Source: Arthrobacter globiformis NBRC 12137
Lineage (GTDB): Bacteria > Actinomycetota > Actinomycetes > Actinomycetales > Micrococcaceae
Reading direction: 5' to 3'
DNA: 64,000 nt
Assembly (NCBI RefSeq): GCF_000238915.1
Contig: NZ_BAEG01000083.1
Location: forward strand, 154,027-218,026
In this document: positions 41,915-51,980 of the stretch, in pieces
Layout of the letters: the number at the start of each line of letters is the position of its first letter
Position numbering within the stretch: position 1 is the stretch's first letter
Program-made: the position numbers and the translations under genes
The notes under the pieces: generated by a model
Told to the model about the DNA's origin: nothing
Databases searched by the model: none
The model's input: the letters and a program-made list of their open reading frames with translations, nothing else

Positions 41915-42120
41915 TCAGCTCAGCTCCTCGAGCACAGTATTTGTGTCCGTCCCACCGTACCGCGGGCCCGCCGCACCGGGATCCGGCAAGCTGCAGCGGC
42001 GGTCGTATATCCGACGGCGGCGCAGCACCGGCTGTCTGCCCGTACGTTCAGTGCCAGCTTAGCCTATTTTGAATTAGTCCGGATAATTCGCAGGGCGGAC
42101 GGCGGGCACTGTCTCAGTGA

Positions 42121-43392
<1,272 letters not shown>

Positions 43393-43395
43393 CCA

Positions 43396-43466
43396 GGAGT
43401 TTGAGTTTATGTCCAGATAATCGGAGCTCCACGGCCGTTTAGCCCCATTATCTGGACAAAACTCTT
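43396..43466. repeat. Palindromic element downstream of serC
   Basis: GTCCAGATAAT (43411-43421) pairs with ATTATCTGGAC (43447-43457), and the flanks GAGTTTAT and AAAACTC extend the symmetry imperfectly. It is a third member of the family with 40-82 and 2461-2525. It begins four bases past the serC stop. Confidence 0.65.
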
Positions 43467-43526
43467 CCGCTAAGGTTCGACGGCGTCGGGCGGGCTTGCG
43501 CCAGGCCGGTTCCGTCCGGACTCATG

Positions 43527-43565
43527 GGAATGCCCCCGCTACCTACGAGGTAGCGGGGGCATTCC
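43527..43565. terminator. 18-base-pair hairpin between convergent serC and DUF3027 genes
   Basis: Arms 43527-43544 and 43548-43565 are perfect reverse complements with a three-base loop. It lies between convergent genes and can stop transcription from both sides, although T-runs are short. Confidence 0.8.
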
Positions 43566-43596
43566 GCATTAAGTCCCGGCTGATCCGGCGGTGTGA

Positions 43597-44205
43597 TCAG
43601 TCCTGCTCTCGGCCGCGAGTTTCCGTCTCGCCATTGGTACCAGCCTCATCCGCGGAGGCCGCGTCGGCGCCAGACTCTGTTTCGGCGCCGGACCCTGCGT
43701 CGGCGCCGGCCCCTGTTTCAGCGGCGGCTTCGGCGCCCGCGGCCGTCTCACCCGGAGCGCCGTCGGCCCCGTCTTCAGCAGGAGCTTCGTCCTGGGCGTC
43801 TTCCGCGTCCTGCTCCTGAGCGTCCTCAGGGCGCACGCGCTCGGCCCACGGCACCCACTCCGGGGCGAGGATCGAGTCTTCCGAGGGAAGCAGGCCAAGC
43901 TCGTTGACCGTGATCACCTTGGAGCGGGAGTTCCGGGTCAGGACGGCATACCACTGCCAGCCGATGTACCCCGGCAGCCGTGATTCAAAAAGGTGCGTCA
44001 CCACGCGGTCGCCCTCGGTGCGGGCGGCCAGGTGCTCCCCGATTTCGGATGCCTTCGCAATGCCTTCGATGGCGGTCCGGGCGGTGTCCACGGCAGCGGC
44101 CAGCACGGCGTCGGGTTTCCCCGTCCGCCACACCGGGACACCGGCACGCCGCTTGGGTGCCTTGGGTTCCACCTTGGATTCGGCCTGTTCAGGTTCCGGG
44201 TTCAT
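43597..44205 (-). CDS. DUF3027 family protein
   Basis: A 202-residue protein resembling DUF3027. The core (residues about 30-125) has IGEHLAARTEGDRVVTHLFE, PGYIGWQWYAVLTRN and LGLLPSEDSILAPEWVPWAE. The last 75 residues are an acidic Ala/Glu/Gly tail coded partly by 18-base repeats (43661-43714). It follows the cold-shock gene after eight bases, so the two are an operon. Function unknown. Confidence 0.85.
   Translation of the reverse strand: MNPEPEQAESKVEPKAPKRRAGVPVWRTGKPDAVLAAAVDTARTAIEGIAKASEIGEHLAARTEGDRVVTHLFESRLPGYIGWQWYAVLTRNSRSKVITVNELGLLPSEDSILAPEWVPWAERVRPEDAQEQDAEDAQDEAPAEDGADGAPGETAAGAEAAAETGAGADAGSGAETESGADAASADEAGTNGETETRGREQD
43661..43714. repeat. Three 18-base tandem repeats in the DUF3027 tail
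   Basis: Units begin at 43661, 43679 and 43697 with the shape GnnTCGGCGCCnGnCnCT, and a degenerate fourth follows. They keep frame and encode an acidic Ala/Gly-rich tail. Confidence 0.7.
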
Positions 44206-44213
44206 CGGGAGGC

Positions 44214-44597
44214 CTAGGCGTCCAGCTCGTCGGCAACCTTACGCAGGGCAGCGGCAATGGCCTTGCCCTTGTTGCCATCCGGGTACTTGCCGGACGACAG
44301 CGTGCCGGACAGGTTGTCCAGAACCGTCACCAGGTCCTGCACCAGCGGGGCGAGATCCCTCGCGCTGGGGCGCTTTGCCTTGGCGATGGACGGCGTCTTT
44401 TCGAGGACGCGCAGGCCCAGGGCCTGGGCGCCTTTGCGTCCGTCCGCGACGCCGAACTCAACCCGGGTGCCGGCTTTCAGTTCAGAAACTCCGGCGGGCA
44501 ATGCGGACTTGGGAAGGAACACTTCCTGCCCGTCCTCGCCCGCGAGGAATCCGAAACCTTTGTCCTTGTCGTACCACTTGACCTTGCCGGTAGGCAC
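44214..44597 (-). CDS. Cold-shock domain protein with C-terminal extension
   Basis: A 127-residue protein. The first 65 residues are a cold-shock domain: GKVKWYDKDKGFGFLAGEDG contains RNP-1 (KGFGFL) and EVFLPKSAL replaces the usual VFVH RNP-2. About 60 further residues form a helical extension (LAPLVQDLVTVLDNLSGTLS), not found in CspA. It likely binds RNA or single-stranded DNA. It is first in the operon with the DUF3027 gene. Direct repeats upstream (44669 and 44707) may be duplicated promoter elements. Confidence 0.88.
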   Translation of the reverse strand: MPTGKVKWYDKDKGFGFLAGEDGQEVFLPKSALPAGVSELKAGTRVEFGVADGRKGAQALGLRVLEKTPSIAKAKRPSARDLAPLVQDLVTVLDNLSGTLSSGKYPDGNKGKAIAAALRKVADELDA

Positions 44598-44780
44598 CTA
44601 ATCAACCTTCTTCGTTCTGACGTTCTGGGACATGGCCAGCCGTCACCGCATCCACACTGATGTGCGGGTTCAAGGTATGACTGACTGGTCCATGTTGGTC
44701 TGTTCCTTCAAGGTTATCCTGACTGGCAGGCTAATCCCGCTTTGAGGCGCGGCCGCGGCGCTGCTGTTAGCGTTACGTCC

Positions 44781-45014
44781 ATGAATTCCGCGCGTTTCCG
44801 GCGGCCACTGATGGCCACCGCAGTGCTCCTTGCAGTTTTGTCCCTTGCCGCCGTCGGGGCGGTCATGGCGCTGGCCGCTGCGGGCCAGGCCGCGCCGCAG
44901 TGGATCACATCAACGGCGCTTTACGGCCTTCCGGCGGCCTTCCTGCTGATGCTTGTGCTGGTGGTCGACGGCGTTGCCGCCCGCCGCCGGGCAGGAAGCC
45001 CCGGCGGGCGGTAA
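44781..45014 (+). CDS. Small two-helix membrane protein
   Basis: A 77-residue hypothetical protein with two predicted helices (about 10-35 and 45-68), a basic start (NSARFRRP) and a basic tail (RRRAGSPGGR). It is ten bases upstream of the helicase-associated gene, so it is probably co-transcribed with it. No recognised family. The ATG at 44781 is preferred over upstream non-ATG codons in the same frame. Confidence 0.6.
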   Translation: MNSARFRRPLMATAVLLAVLSLAAVGAVMALAAAGQAAPQWITSTALYGLPAAFLLMLVLVVDGVAARRRAGSPGGR

Positions 45015-45024
45015 CGTTGGACTG

Positions 45025-47517
45025 ATGTCCCTCATTCGAGCGCTCAGCAAGGAACTGGAGGCACGCAGCGACGAGTCACTGCGTGCCCTGTTCGCTGCGC
45101 GGCCGGACCTGATCTCCCCCGGCGTTCCCGACTTCCCCGCGCTGGCCGCCCGCGCCAGCGCGCGGGTGAGCGTGCAGCGGGCCCTGGAACGACTGAACCG
45201 CCCGCAAATGCAGGTCCTGGAGACCCTGCACCTGTGCACCAACACGGACACCGGGCACAGCGCATCGGCCGCGGTGCTGAAGAAGTCCATCGCAGGGGCC
45301 ACGGTGGCGGCCATCGAGCAGCTCCTGCAGTCGCTGCATGACCTGGCCCTCGTGCAGCGGGCGGAGCCGCCGCACGGCGCGGGACCCGGCGCCCAGCGGC
45401 AGCGCTTCTACCTTCCGGTGAGCAGCCTGAAGGACGTCGTCGGGATCTACCCCGCCGGGCTGGGGCGCAGCTACACCGAGCTGGTCAGGCTGCAGCCGGC
45501 TTTCGCCCAGCGCGTTGTCCAGCTTGTCGCGGAGCTGCACCGCAGCGGCGCCGCCGTGCAGCCTGCCACCACCCCGATGGAGGCGGCGCTGGCGCTGCAG
45601 CACTGGACCTCTTCCCCGGAAGGGCTGCACGCGCTCCTCGGCAGCGCCCCGGAACGGACGGCTGCACTGCTGGCACGGTTCAGCAACTGGGCCATGGGCG
45701 CCGTCCCCCAAGCCCAGCGGAAGGCTTCCGTCACAACTGAAGGTCACGACGTCGGGCCCGTCGACTGGCTGTTGGCCCGCGGCCTGCTGGTTCCGCTGGA
45801 CGCCGCCCACGTGGAACTTCCGCACAGCGTAGGCATCTCCCTGCGCGGCGGCGCCATCATCGACAACTTCTCCCTCACGCCCCCGGCGCCGACGCTCGGC
45901 GTCACCACTGCCGCGCTCCGCCGCAATGCCGCGCTCGGCGCGATCGCCGAGACCCTGCGCCTCACCGGCGAACTGCTGCACGCCGTGAGGGGCCAGCCCC
46001 TGGCCACCCTGCGGAGCGGCGGCGTGGGCATCCGCGAAATGCGGAGGCTCGCCGAGACGCTCCGCGTGGACCACCACACCACCGCCGTGCTGCTGGAGCT
46101 CAGCGCCCTGGCGGGCCTGATCCGGCTGGACGTGGACAGCTCGTGCTGGGTGCAGCCGCCCCAGCTGGAATGGCTCGGACTGCCGCGGCAGGAACAGTGG
46201 CTGTGGCTCGTCAACGCCTGGCTGGCGAGCGAGCGGGCCCCGTCACTCGTGGGGCAGCCCATCAATGGCCAGCCCGCAGGGCCCGCGAGCCACCGGGCCG
46301 CCCCGGCGGCCACCGTCAACGCCCTCTCCGCCGAGGCCCAGCGGGCCGACGCACCCGTTATCCGCAAGAGGATCCTGGAGATACTGCGGGAGCTGACGCT
46401 CGAAGCGGAGATGCCGGACGGTGCGGCGCCGGTACTCAACGCGGAGGCAGTGCTGCAGCGTGCTGAGTGGTCCCAGCCCCGCATGGCGCGGCGGTTCAGT
46501 TCCCTGATCGGTGGCGTCCTGGCCGAGGCGGAGCTGCTGGGGCTGATCGGGTCCGGCGCCCTCAGCCAGCTGGGTGCCGCCATCGCCGCGGATGCGCCTG
46601 ACGACGCCATGAACCTCCTCGGCGAACACCTGCCCGCAGCCCTCAACCACGTGCTCCTGCAGGCGGACCTGACCGCGGTAGCGCCCGGCTATCTGTCCCC
46701 CGAGCTGGCCGAGCAGCTCCAGCGGATGGCCGACGCCGAAGGGCAGGGCCCGGCCACCACGTACCGGTTCTCCGTGGAGTCCATCCGGCGCGCGCTGGAC
46801 TCGGGCCAGGACGCAGCAGCAATCCTCGATTTCCTCCGCCGGCACTCCGCCACCGCCGTACCGCAGCCGCTGCAGTACCTCGTGGAGGACACGGCCGCCA
46901 GGCACGGCAAGCTGCGGGTCGGGGCGGCCGCCAGCTTCATCCAGAGTGACGACGAAGCCGCACTCAGTGAGCTCTGCCGGGAAGCTGCAGCCTCATCCCT
47001 GGGCCTGGTCCGGATCGCCCCCACCGTCCTGGTCTCCATGGTCTCTCCCCGGCAGACGGCTCTCGTGCTGCGCGGGCTGGGACTGTCACCCGCCATAGAA
47101 GAGGCCGGATCCGCCGTCGTACACCTCAACCGCACCGCGCCCGCAGCGGCCACCGGGCGCCCCGTCTACAGTGCGCCGCGAACCGCCCTCCCCGACGCCG
47201 ACGTCACCGCCCAGCTCGCCGTCCTCCGCCGCCATGCGGAGCACGGCGGCAGCCCCAACGGTGCCCGTCCGGCTCCCGCCGGCGGCGAGGCGGCAACCCA
47301 GCTGGGACTGGAGACCCTGCACAAGGCCATCCGACTCCGGCAGAAAGTCGTGATGAACGTGGTGGACAGCCTGGGGAATGCGAAACTGGAAACGGTGGTT
47401 CCGGTATCCGTGGCGGGCGGACGCGTCCGTGTCTTCGACCCCGCGAAGGACACGGAGCGGGTGCTTTCCATCCACCGCATCATCGATATCGAGGCAGCAG
47501 AGGAAATGCAGCAGTGA
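45025..47517 (+). CDS. Helicase-associated domain protein, XPB partner
   Basis: An 830-residue protein of the actinobacterial helicase-associated / XPB-Ssl2-like N-terminal family. The N-terminus (LIRALSKELEARSDESLRAL) and several winged-helix-like helical segments are visible, and it ends with a WYL-like module (LHKAIRLRQKVVMNVVDSLG and VPVSVAGGRVRVFDPAKDTE). It has no Walker motifs. It is always found next to the XPB helicase gene, which here starts 14 bases downstream, so it probably works with it in DNA repair or transcription. Confidence 0.85.
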   Translation: MSLIRALSKELEARSDESLRALFAARPDLISPGVPDFPALAARASARVSVQRALERLNRPQMQVLETLHLCTNTDTGHSASAAVLKKSIAGATVAAIEQLLQSLHDLALVQRAEPPHGAGPGAQRQRFYLPVSSLKDVVGIYPAGLGRSYTELVRLQPAFAQRVVQLVAELHRSGAAVQPATTPMEAALALQHWTSSPEGLHALLGSAPERTAALLARFSNWAMGAVPQAQRKASVTTEGHDVGPVDWLLARGLLVPLDAAHVELPHSVGISLRGGAIIDNFSLTPPAPTLGVTTAALRRNAALGAIAETLRLTGELLHAVRGQPLATLRSGGVGIREMRRLAETLRVDHHTTAVLLELSALAGLIRLDVDSSCWVQPPQLEWLGLPRQEQWLWLVNAWLASERAPSLVGQPINGQPAGPASHRAAPAATVNALSAEAQRADAPVIRKRILEILRELTLEAEMPDGAAPVLNAEAVLQRAEWSQPRMARRFSSLIGGVLAEAELLGLIGSGALSQLGAAIAADAPDDAMNLLGEHLPAALNHVLLQADLTAVAPGYLSPELAEQLQRMADAEGQGPATTYRFSVESIRRALDSGQDAAAILDFLRRHSATAVPQPLQYLVEDTAARHGKLRVGAAASFIQSDDEAALSELCREAAASSLGLVRIAPTVLVSMVSPRQTALVLRGLGLSPAIEEAGSAVVHLNRTAPAAATGRPVYSAPRTALPDADVTAQLAVLRRHAEHGGSPNGARPAPAGGEAATQLGLETLHKAIRLRQKVVMNVVDSLGNAKLETVVPVSVAGGRVRVFDPAKDTERVLSIHRIIDIEAAEEMQQ

Positions 47518-47530
47518 AGGTTCTATCTGC

Positions 47531-49174
47531 GTGAATGACGGCCCCCTGATTGTCCAGAGCGACAAGACCATCCTCCTCGAAGTGGACCACGAGCAGGCGA
47601 CGGAGGCCCGGCACGCCATCGCGGCCTTCGCCGAGCTGGAGCGCGCGCCCGAGCACATGCACAGCTACCGGCTCACGCCGCTGGGGCTTTGGAACGCCCG
47701 GGCAGCAGGGCTCGACGCCGAGAGGGTGCTGGACACGCTGCTCACCTATTCCCGCTTCCCGGTGCCGCACTCGCTGCTGATCGACATCGAAGAAACCATG
47801 TCCCGGTACGGCCGGTTGCGGCTGGAGAAGGACCCCCAGCACGGGCTGGTCATGCGCACCAGCGACTATCCGGTGCTGGAGGAGGTCAGCAGGGCCAAGA
47901 AGATCCAGCCGCTGCTGGGTCCGCGCATCGACGCGGAGACCGTGGTGGTCCATTCCTCCCAGCGCGGCCAGCTGAAGCAGCTGCTGCTGAAGATCGGCTG
48001 GCCCGCGGAGGACCTGGCCGGCTACGTGGACGGCACACCGCACCCCATACTGCTCAACGAATCCGGCTGGACACTGCGGCCGTACCAGCGGCTGGCCACG
48101 GAGAACTTCTGGGCCGGCGGCAGCGGCGTCGTCGTGCTCCCCTGCGGCGCCGGAAAGACACTCGTGGGCGCCGCGGCGATGGCCACGAGTTCCACCACAA
48201 CGCTGATCCTCGTCACCAACACGGTCTCGGCCCGGCAGTGGAAGGATGAGCTGCTCCGGCGCACCTCGCTGACCGAGGACGAGATCGGCGAGTATTCTGG
48301 CGCCGTCAAGGAGGTCCGTCCGGTGACGATCGCAACCTACCAGGTCCTCACCACCAAGCGCGGCGGCCTGTACCCGCACCTTGAGCTCGTGGACGGCCAC
48401 GACTGGGGGCTGATCATCTACGACGAGGTCCACCTGCTGCCCGCGCCGATCTTCCGGATGACGGCGGACCTGCAGGCCCGCCGGCGGCTCGGCCTCACGG
48501 CAACCCTGGTGCGCGAGGACGGCCGGGAAGGGGAGGTCTTCAGCCTCATCGGCCCCAAACGCTATGACGCGCCGTGGAAGGACATCGAAGCGCAGGGCTA
48601 CATCGCCCCCGCGGACTGCGTGGAGGTGCGCGTGGACCTTCCCAAGGACGAGCGCGTGGCCTACGCCATGGCCGAGGACGCGGACAAGTACCGGCTGTGC
48701 GCCACGTCCGAGACCAAGACCCTCGTGGCCGAGCAGCTGGTGGCGCACCACCGAGGCGAGCAGGTCCTCGTGATCGGGCAGTACATCGACCAGCTCGACG
48801 AACTCGGTGAGCGGCTGGGCGCCCCGGTCATCAAGGGCGAAACCCCGGTCAAGGCGCGGCAGAAGCTCTTTGACGCCTTCCGCGCCGGAGAGGTCCAGAC
48901 GCTCGTGGTGTCCAAGGTGGCCAACTTTTCCATCGACCTCCCGGAAGCCTCCGTGGCCATCCAGGTCTCCGGCTCCTTCGGCTCGCGCCAGGAGGAGGCC
49001 CAGCGGCTCGGCCGGCTGCTGCGCCCCAAGCAGGACGGCCGGGCGGCACGCTTCTACTCCCTCGTTGCCCGCGACACCCTGGACCAGGATTTCGCGGCCA
49101 AGCGCCAGCGCTTCCTGGCCGAGCAGGGATACGCCTACCGCATCATGGACGCCAAGGACGTCGAATCCTGCTGA
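47531..49174 (+). CDS. XPB/Ssl2-type DNA repair helicase
   Basis: A 547-residue superfamily 2 3'-5' helicase. Walker A is PCGAGKT (204-210), Walker B/DEVH box IIYDEVH (295-301), motif III LTATLVRED, and motif VI EEAQRLGRLLRPK. The N-terminal domain resembles the damage-recognition domain of bacterial XPB. Length matches mycobacterial XPB (about 550). The GTG start at 47531 is used; the frame is open earlier inside the previous gene. Confidence 0.93.
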   Translation: MNDGPLIVQSDKTILLEVDHEQATEARHAIAAFAELERAPEHMHSYRLTPLGLWNARAAGLDAERVLDTLLTYSRFPVPHSLLIDIEETMSRYGRLRLEKDPQHGLVMRTSDYPVLEEVSRAKKIQPLLGPRIDAETVVVHSSQRGQLKQLLLKIGWPAEDLAGYVDGTPHPILLNESGWTLRPYQRLATENFWAGGSGVVVLPCGAGKTLVGAAAMATSSTTTLILVTNTVSARQWKDELLRRTSLTEDEIGEYSGAVKEVRPVTIATYQVLTTKRGGLYPHLELVDGHDWGLIIYDEVHLLPAPIFRMTADLQARRRLGLTATLVREDGREGEVFSLIGPKRYDAPWKDIEAQGYIAPADCVEVRVDLPKDERVAYAMAEDADKYRLCATSETKTLVAEQLVAHHRGEQVLVIGQYIDQLDELGERLGAPVIKGETPVKARQKLFDAFRAGEVQTLVVSKVANFSIDLPEASVAIQVSGSFGSRQEEAQRLGRLLRPKQDGRAARFYSLVARDTLDQDFAAKRQRFLAEQGYAYRIMDAKDVESC

Positions 49175-49205
49175 CCCAAGCAACGCACAACATACATCCA
49201 GAAAA

Positions 49206-49222
49206 CTCCCAGATTCTGGGAG
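49206..49222 (+). promoter_or_regulatory. Hairpin that covers the response-regulator ribosome-binding site
   Basis: CTCCCAG (49206-49212) pairs with CTGGGAG (49216-49222) with a three-base loop. The GGGAG on the 3' side is the ribosome-binding site for the ATG at 49227, so folding would mask it. The same bases could instead be a regulator binding site. Confidence 0.45.
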
Positions 49223-49226
49223 CATC

Positions 49227-49949
49227 ATGGGAGATATGAAAAAGAACAGCGCCGAAGCGAAGCTCCTCGTGGTTGATGACGAACCGAACATCCGCGAGCT
49301 GCTTTCCACGTCCTTGCGCTTCGCCGGCTTTGAAGTGGTGTCCGCCGGGAACGGGCGGGAGGCGCTGGCCGCCGTCGAGGCGCACGCACCCGACCTCGCG
49401 GTGCTGGACGTCATGCTTCCGGACATGGACGGCTTCACCGTCACCCGCCGGCTGCGCGCGGCAGGCAAGCATTTCCCTGTCCTCTTCCTGACCGCCAAGG
49501 ATGACACCGAGGACAAGGTCACCGGCCTCACAGTGGGCGGGGACGACTACGTCACCAAGCCCTTCAGCCTGGACGAGGTGGTGGCCCGCATCCGCGCCGT
49601 GCTCCGCAGGACACAGCCGATGCTGGAGGACGACGAGGCCGTCATCCGGGTGGACGATCTGGAGCTCGACGACGACGCCCACGAGGTGCGCCGCGGCGGC
49701 AAGGTGATCGAGCTGTCGCCCACCGAATTCAAGCTGCTCCGCTACCTGATGCTGAACCCGAACCGGGTCCTGTCCAAAGCACAGATCCTGGACCACGTCT
49801 GGGAATACGACTTCAACGGTGACGCCTCCATCGTTGAGTCCTACATTTCCTACCTGCGGCGCAAAGTGGACATCGATCCTGACGCCCCGGCCCTCATCCA
49901 GACCAAGCGCGGCGTCGGCTACGTGCTGCGGACAGCAGAAAAGCGCTGA
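49227..49949 (+). CDS. OmpR-family response regulator
   Basis: A 240-residue DNA-binding response regulator. Receiver: acidic pair Asp17/Asp18, phosphoacceptor Asp61 in LAVLDVMLPDMDGF and conserved Lys111 in VTKPF. Output: winged helix with ELSPTEFKLLRYLMLNPNRV and VESYISYLRRKVD. It forms a two-component system with the kinase that starts two bases after its stop. The start follows GGGAG at four bases. Its signal is unknown. Confidence 0.93.
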   Translation: MGDMKKNSAEAKLLVVDDEPNIRELLSTSLRFAGFEVVSAGNGREALAAVEAHAPDLAVLDVMLPDMDGFTVTRRLRAAGKHFPVLFLTAKDDTEDKVTGLTVGGDDYVTKPFSLDEVVARIRAVLRRTQPMLEDDEAVIRVDDLELDDDAHEVRRGGKVIELSPTEFKLLRYLMLNPNRVLSKAQILDHVWEYDFNGDASIVESYISYLRRKVDIDPDAPALIQTKRGVGYVLRTAEKR

Positions 49950-49951
49950 CG

Positions 49952-51541
49952 TTGCTCGAGCGTTGGAGGTCCGCGCTGGAGCGCTGGAAGTCCGCCACCC
50001 TCAGGTCCCAGCTGGTAGCCATCATGATGGCCCTTCTGCTCGTTGCCCTCGCCGTGACCGGGACAGGTGCGCTGACGCTGCTGCGCGGCTACCTCCAGGG
50101 CCAGGTGGACGATAAGCTGCGGGCCGCCGTCGAAGCCGCCCAGCGCCAGCGCTCCATCTCCCCCATTGCCAACCCGGTGATTCCCACGGATTACACAGTG
50201 ACCCTCTATTATCCGGGAGCCGCGGCGAGCCACCTGGACGAGAAGCCCGACCGCCCTGACATTGAATCGATCTCCCTGGATGAAGCCCGTGAGCGCGATC
50301 TGAGGCCGTACCAGGTGCGGGGCACCGACGGTGAGAACTGGCGCGTGGTGGCAGTTCCCGTTGTTGTGGGAAGCGAGCAGCAGCGGGCGGTGGTGGTTAT
50401 CGGGCTGCCGCTGTCCACGGTGGATGAGGTGCTGCGCCTTTCCACCCTGGTGGTGGTGGGTGTTGGACTGCTGACGCTCATCCTCGCCTTCTTCATCGCC
50501 AACTGGACCGTGACCAGGTCCTTCCGTCCGCTGGCAAGAGTGGAGAAGACCGCCGCCGCCATTGCCGCCGGCGACCTGTCGCGCCGTGTCGACGTGGAGA
50601 ACCCCGCCACGGAGGTGGGCCGCCTCGGCCGGTCGCTGAACGCCATGCTCGCCCACATCGAGGCCGCCTTCGCGGCCCGGATGGCGTCCGAGGACCGGAT
50701 GCGCCGGTTCGCGGCGGACGCGTCCCATGAGCTGCGGACCCCGCTGGTGACGATCAGGGGCTACTCGGAGCTGTACCGGCACGGCGCGCTGCAGTCGTCG
50801 GAGGACGTGGCCAGCGCCATGGGCCGGATCGAGAGTGAGGCCAAGCGGATGGGCTCCATGGTGGAGGACCTGCTGCTGCTGGCACGGCTCGACGAGCAGC
50901 GGCCGCTGCAGCGCAAGCCGATCGACCTGCAGCTGCTTGCCCATGACGCCGTGGTGGACACCCAGGCCAGCGAACGGAACCGCACCATCACCCTGACCGG
51001 CCTGCACAACGGCAGCGCCGAACCGGCACCGGTGCTCGGCGATGAGGCGAAGCTCCGCCAGGTCATCGGCAACCTGGTGGGCAACGCGCTGCGCTACACG
51101 CCCGGGGGAACCCCCATCGAACTCGCCGTGGGCGTCCGGCGGGCCGACGACGGTTCCGCTCAGTCCGTCCTGGAGGTCCGGGACCACGGCCCCGGGATCT
51201 CCGACACGGAGGCGCCCAAGGTCTTTGAGCGCTTCTACCGGGCCGACACGTCACGCACCCGGGAGACGGGCGGCAGCGGGCTGGGACTGGCGATCGTGGC
51301 TGCCATTGTCGGCTCGCACGGCGGCTCCGTCCGGGTGGAAGGTACCGACGGCGGAGGCGCAACCCTTGTGGTCAGCCTTCCACTCCGGGAGGACTCCCCC
51401 GAGGCGGACAGCCGGGAAGTGGATGCTCCGGAGGTGGACGGCATCGGGACATTCTCGGACAGCGCCGACGCAGACGGTGTCACCGGGTCCGACGCTGCCG
51501 GCGGGAACCGCGCTGCCGGCGGGCACCGGTTATCCACATAG
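49952..51541 (+). CDS. Sensor histidine kinase
   Basis: A 529-residue membrane kinase. TM1 about 20-43 and TM2 about 163-186 enclose an extracellular sensor of about 120 residues. HAMP domain to about 240, then the H-box FAADASHELRTPLVTIRGYS with phosphohistidine His259. The ATPase has N-box GNLVGNALRYTP, G1 DHGPGISD, and G2 GGSGLGLAI. A long acidic tail (about 485-529) is poorly conserved. The TTG start is supported by its position two bases after the regulator stop. It is a TrcS-like member. Confidence 0.92.
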   Translation: MLERWRSALERWKSATLRSQLVAIMMALLLVALAVTGTGALTLLRGYLQGQVDDKLRAAVEAAQRQRSISPIANPVIPTDYTVTLYYPGAAASHLDEKPDRPDIESISLDEARERDLRPYQVRGTDGENWRVVAVPVVVGSEQQRAVVVIGLPLSTVDEVLRLSTLVVVGVGLLTLILAFFIANWTVTRSFRPLARVEKTAAAIAAGDLSRRVDVENPATEVGRLGRSLNAMLAHIEAAFAARMASEDRMRRFAADASHELRTPLVTIRGYSELYRHGALQSSEDVASAMGRIESEAKRMGSMVEDLLLLARLDEQRPLQRKPIDLQLLAHDAVVDTQASERNRTITLTGLHNGSAEPAPVLGDEAKLRQVIGNLVGNALRYTPGGTPIELAVGVRRADDGSAQSVLEVRDHGPGISDTEAPKVFERFYRADTSRTRETGGSGLGLAIVAAIVGSHGGSVRVEGTDGGGATLVVSLPLREDSPEADSREVDAPEVDGIGTFSDSADADGVTGSDAAGGNRAAGGHRLST

Positions 51542-51668
51542 CGGATCCGGCTGTGGTGCCGGCCGCCCGCGGGTTCCTAGGCTCGATGTAGCGGACCGGA
51601 ACGGCCGGTCCGCCAGCCACAGCGACTGCCCTGCCGGGGCAGTTCCTCAAGTTGTCGAGAGGCCCGCC

Positions 51669-51956
51669 ATGAGCATCATTACCGTCGATACCGATCAACT
51701 GCAGGTGAAGTCAGCCAACGTCAAGGCAACCGTCGACCGGATCAGCGCCGACGTCCAGGCGATGAAGCACGGCCTGGACGAACTGCAGGCCACGTGGCGA
51801 GGTTCGGCTGCCACCAACTTCCAGGCCCTCGTTGCCGAGTGGACGCTGACGCAGGGCAAGGTCGAGGCCTCCCTCGCCTCCATCAACCTGGCCCTGTCAT
51901 CGGCCGCGGACACCTATGCGCAAGCGGAACTGGGCAACGCGCAGCGCTTCAGCTGA
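51669..51956 (+). CDS. WXG100 (ESAT-6-like) protein
   Basis: A 95-residue all-helical protein with the central WRG motif (TWRGSAATNFQALVAEW, about residues 43-59) in place of WXG, and heptad-like flanking helices. Such proteins are secreted as dimers by type VII systems. Here it stands alone: no EccC ATPase, membrane component or toxin partner is present. The start at 51669 follows GAGAGG. Confidence 0.85.
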   Translation: MSIITVDTDQLQVKSANVKATVDRISADVQAMKHGLDELQATWRGSAATNFQALVAEWTLTQGKVEASLASINLALSSAADTYAQAELGNAQRFS

Positions 51957-51980
51957 CGACTGCCCGGCTCGGGCCCCGGC

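Noticed and set aside
42058..42076. Possible iron box between ideR and serC
   Set aside because: Only about 12 of 19 positions fit the DtxR consensus; too weak without supporting context.
42069..42080. GTCCGGATAAT resembling the dispersed palindrome arm
   Set aside because: No inverted partner is found nearby, so it is likely part of the serC promoter by chance.
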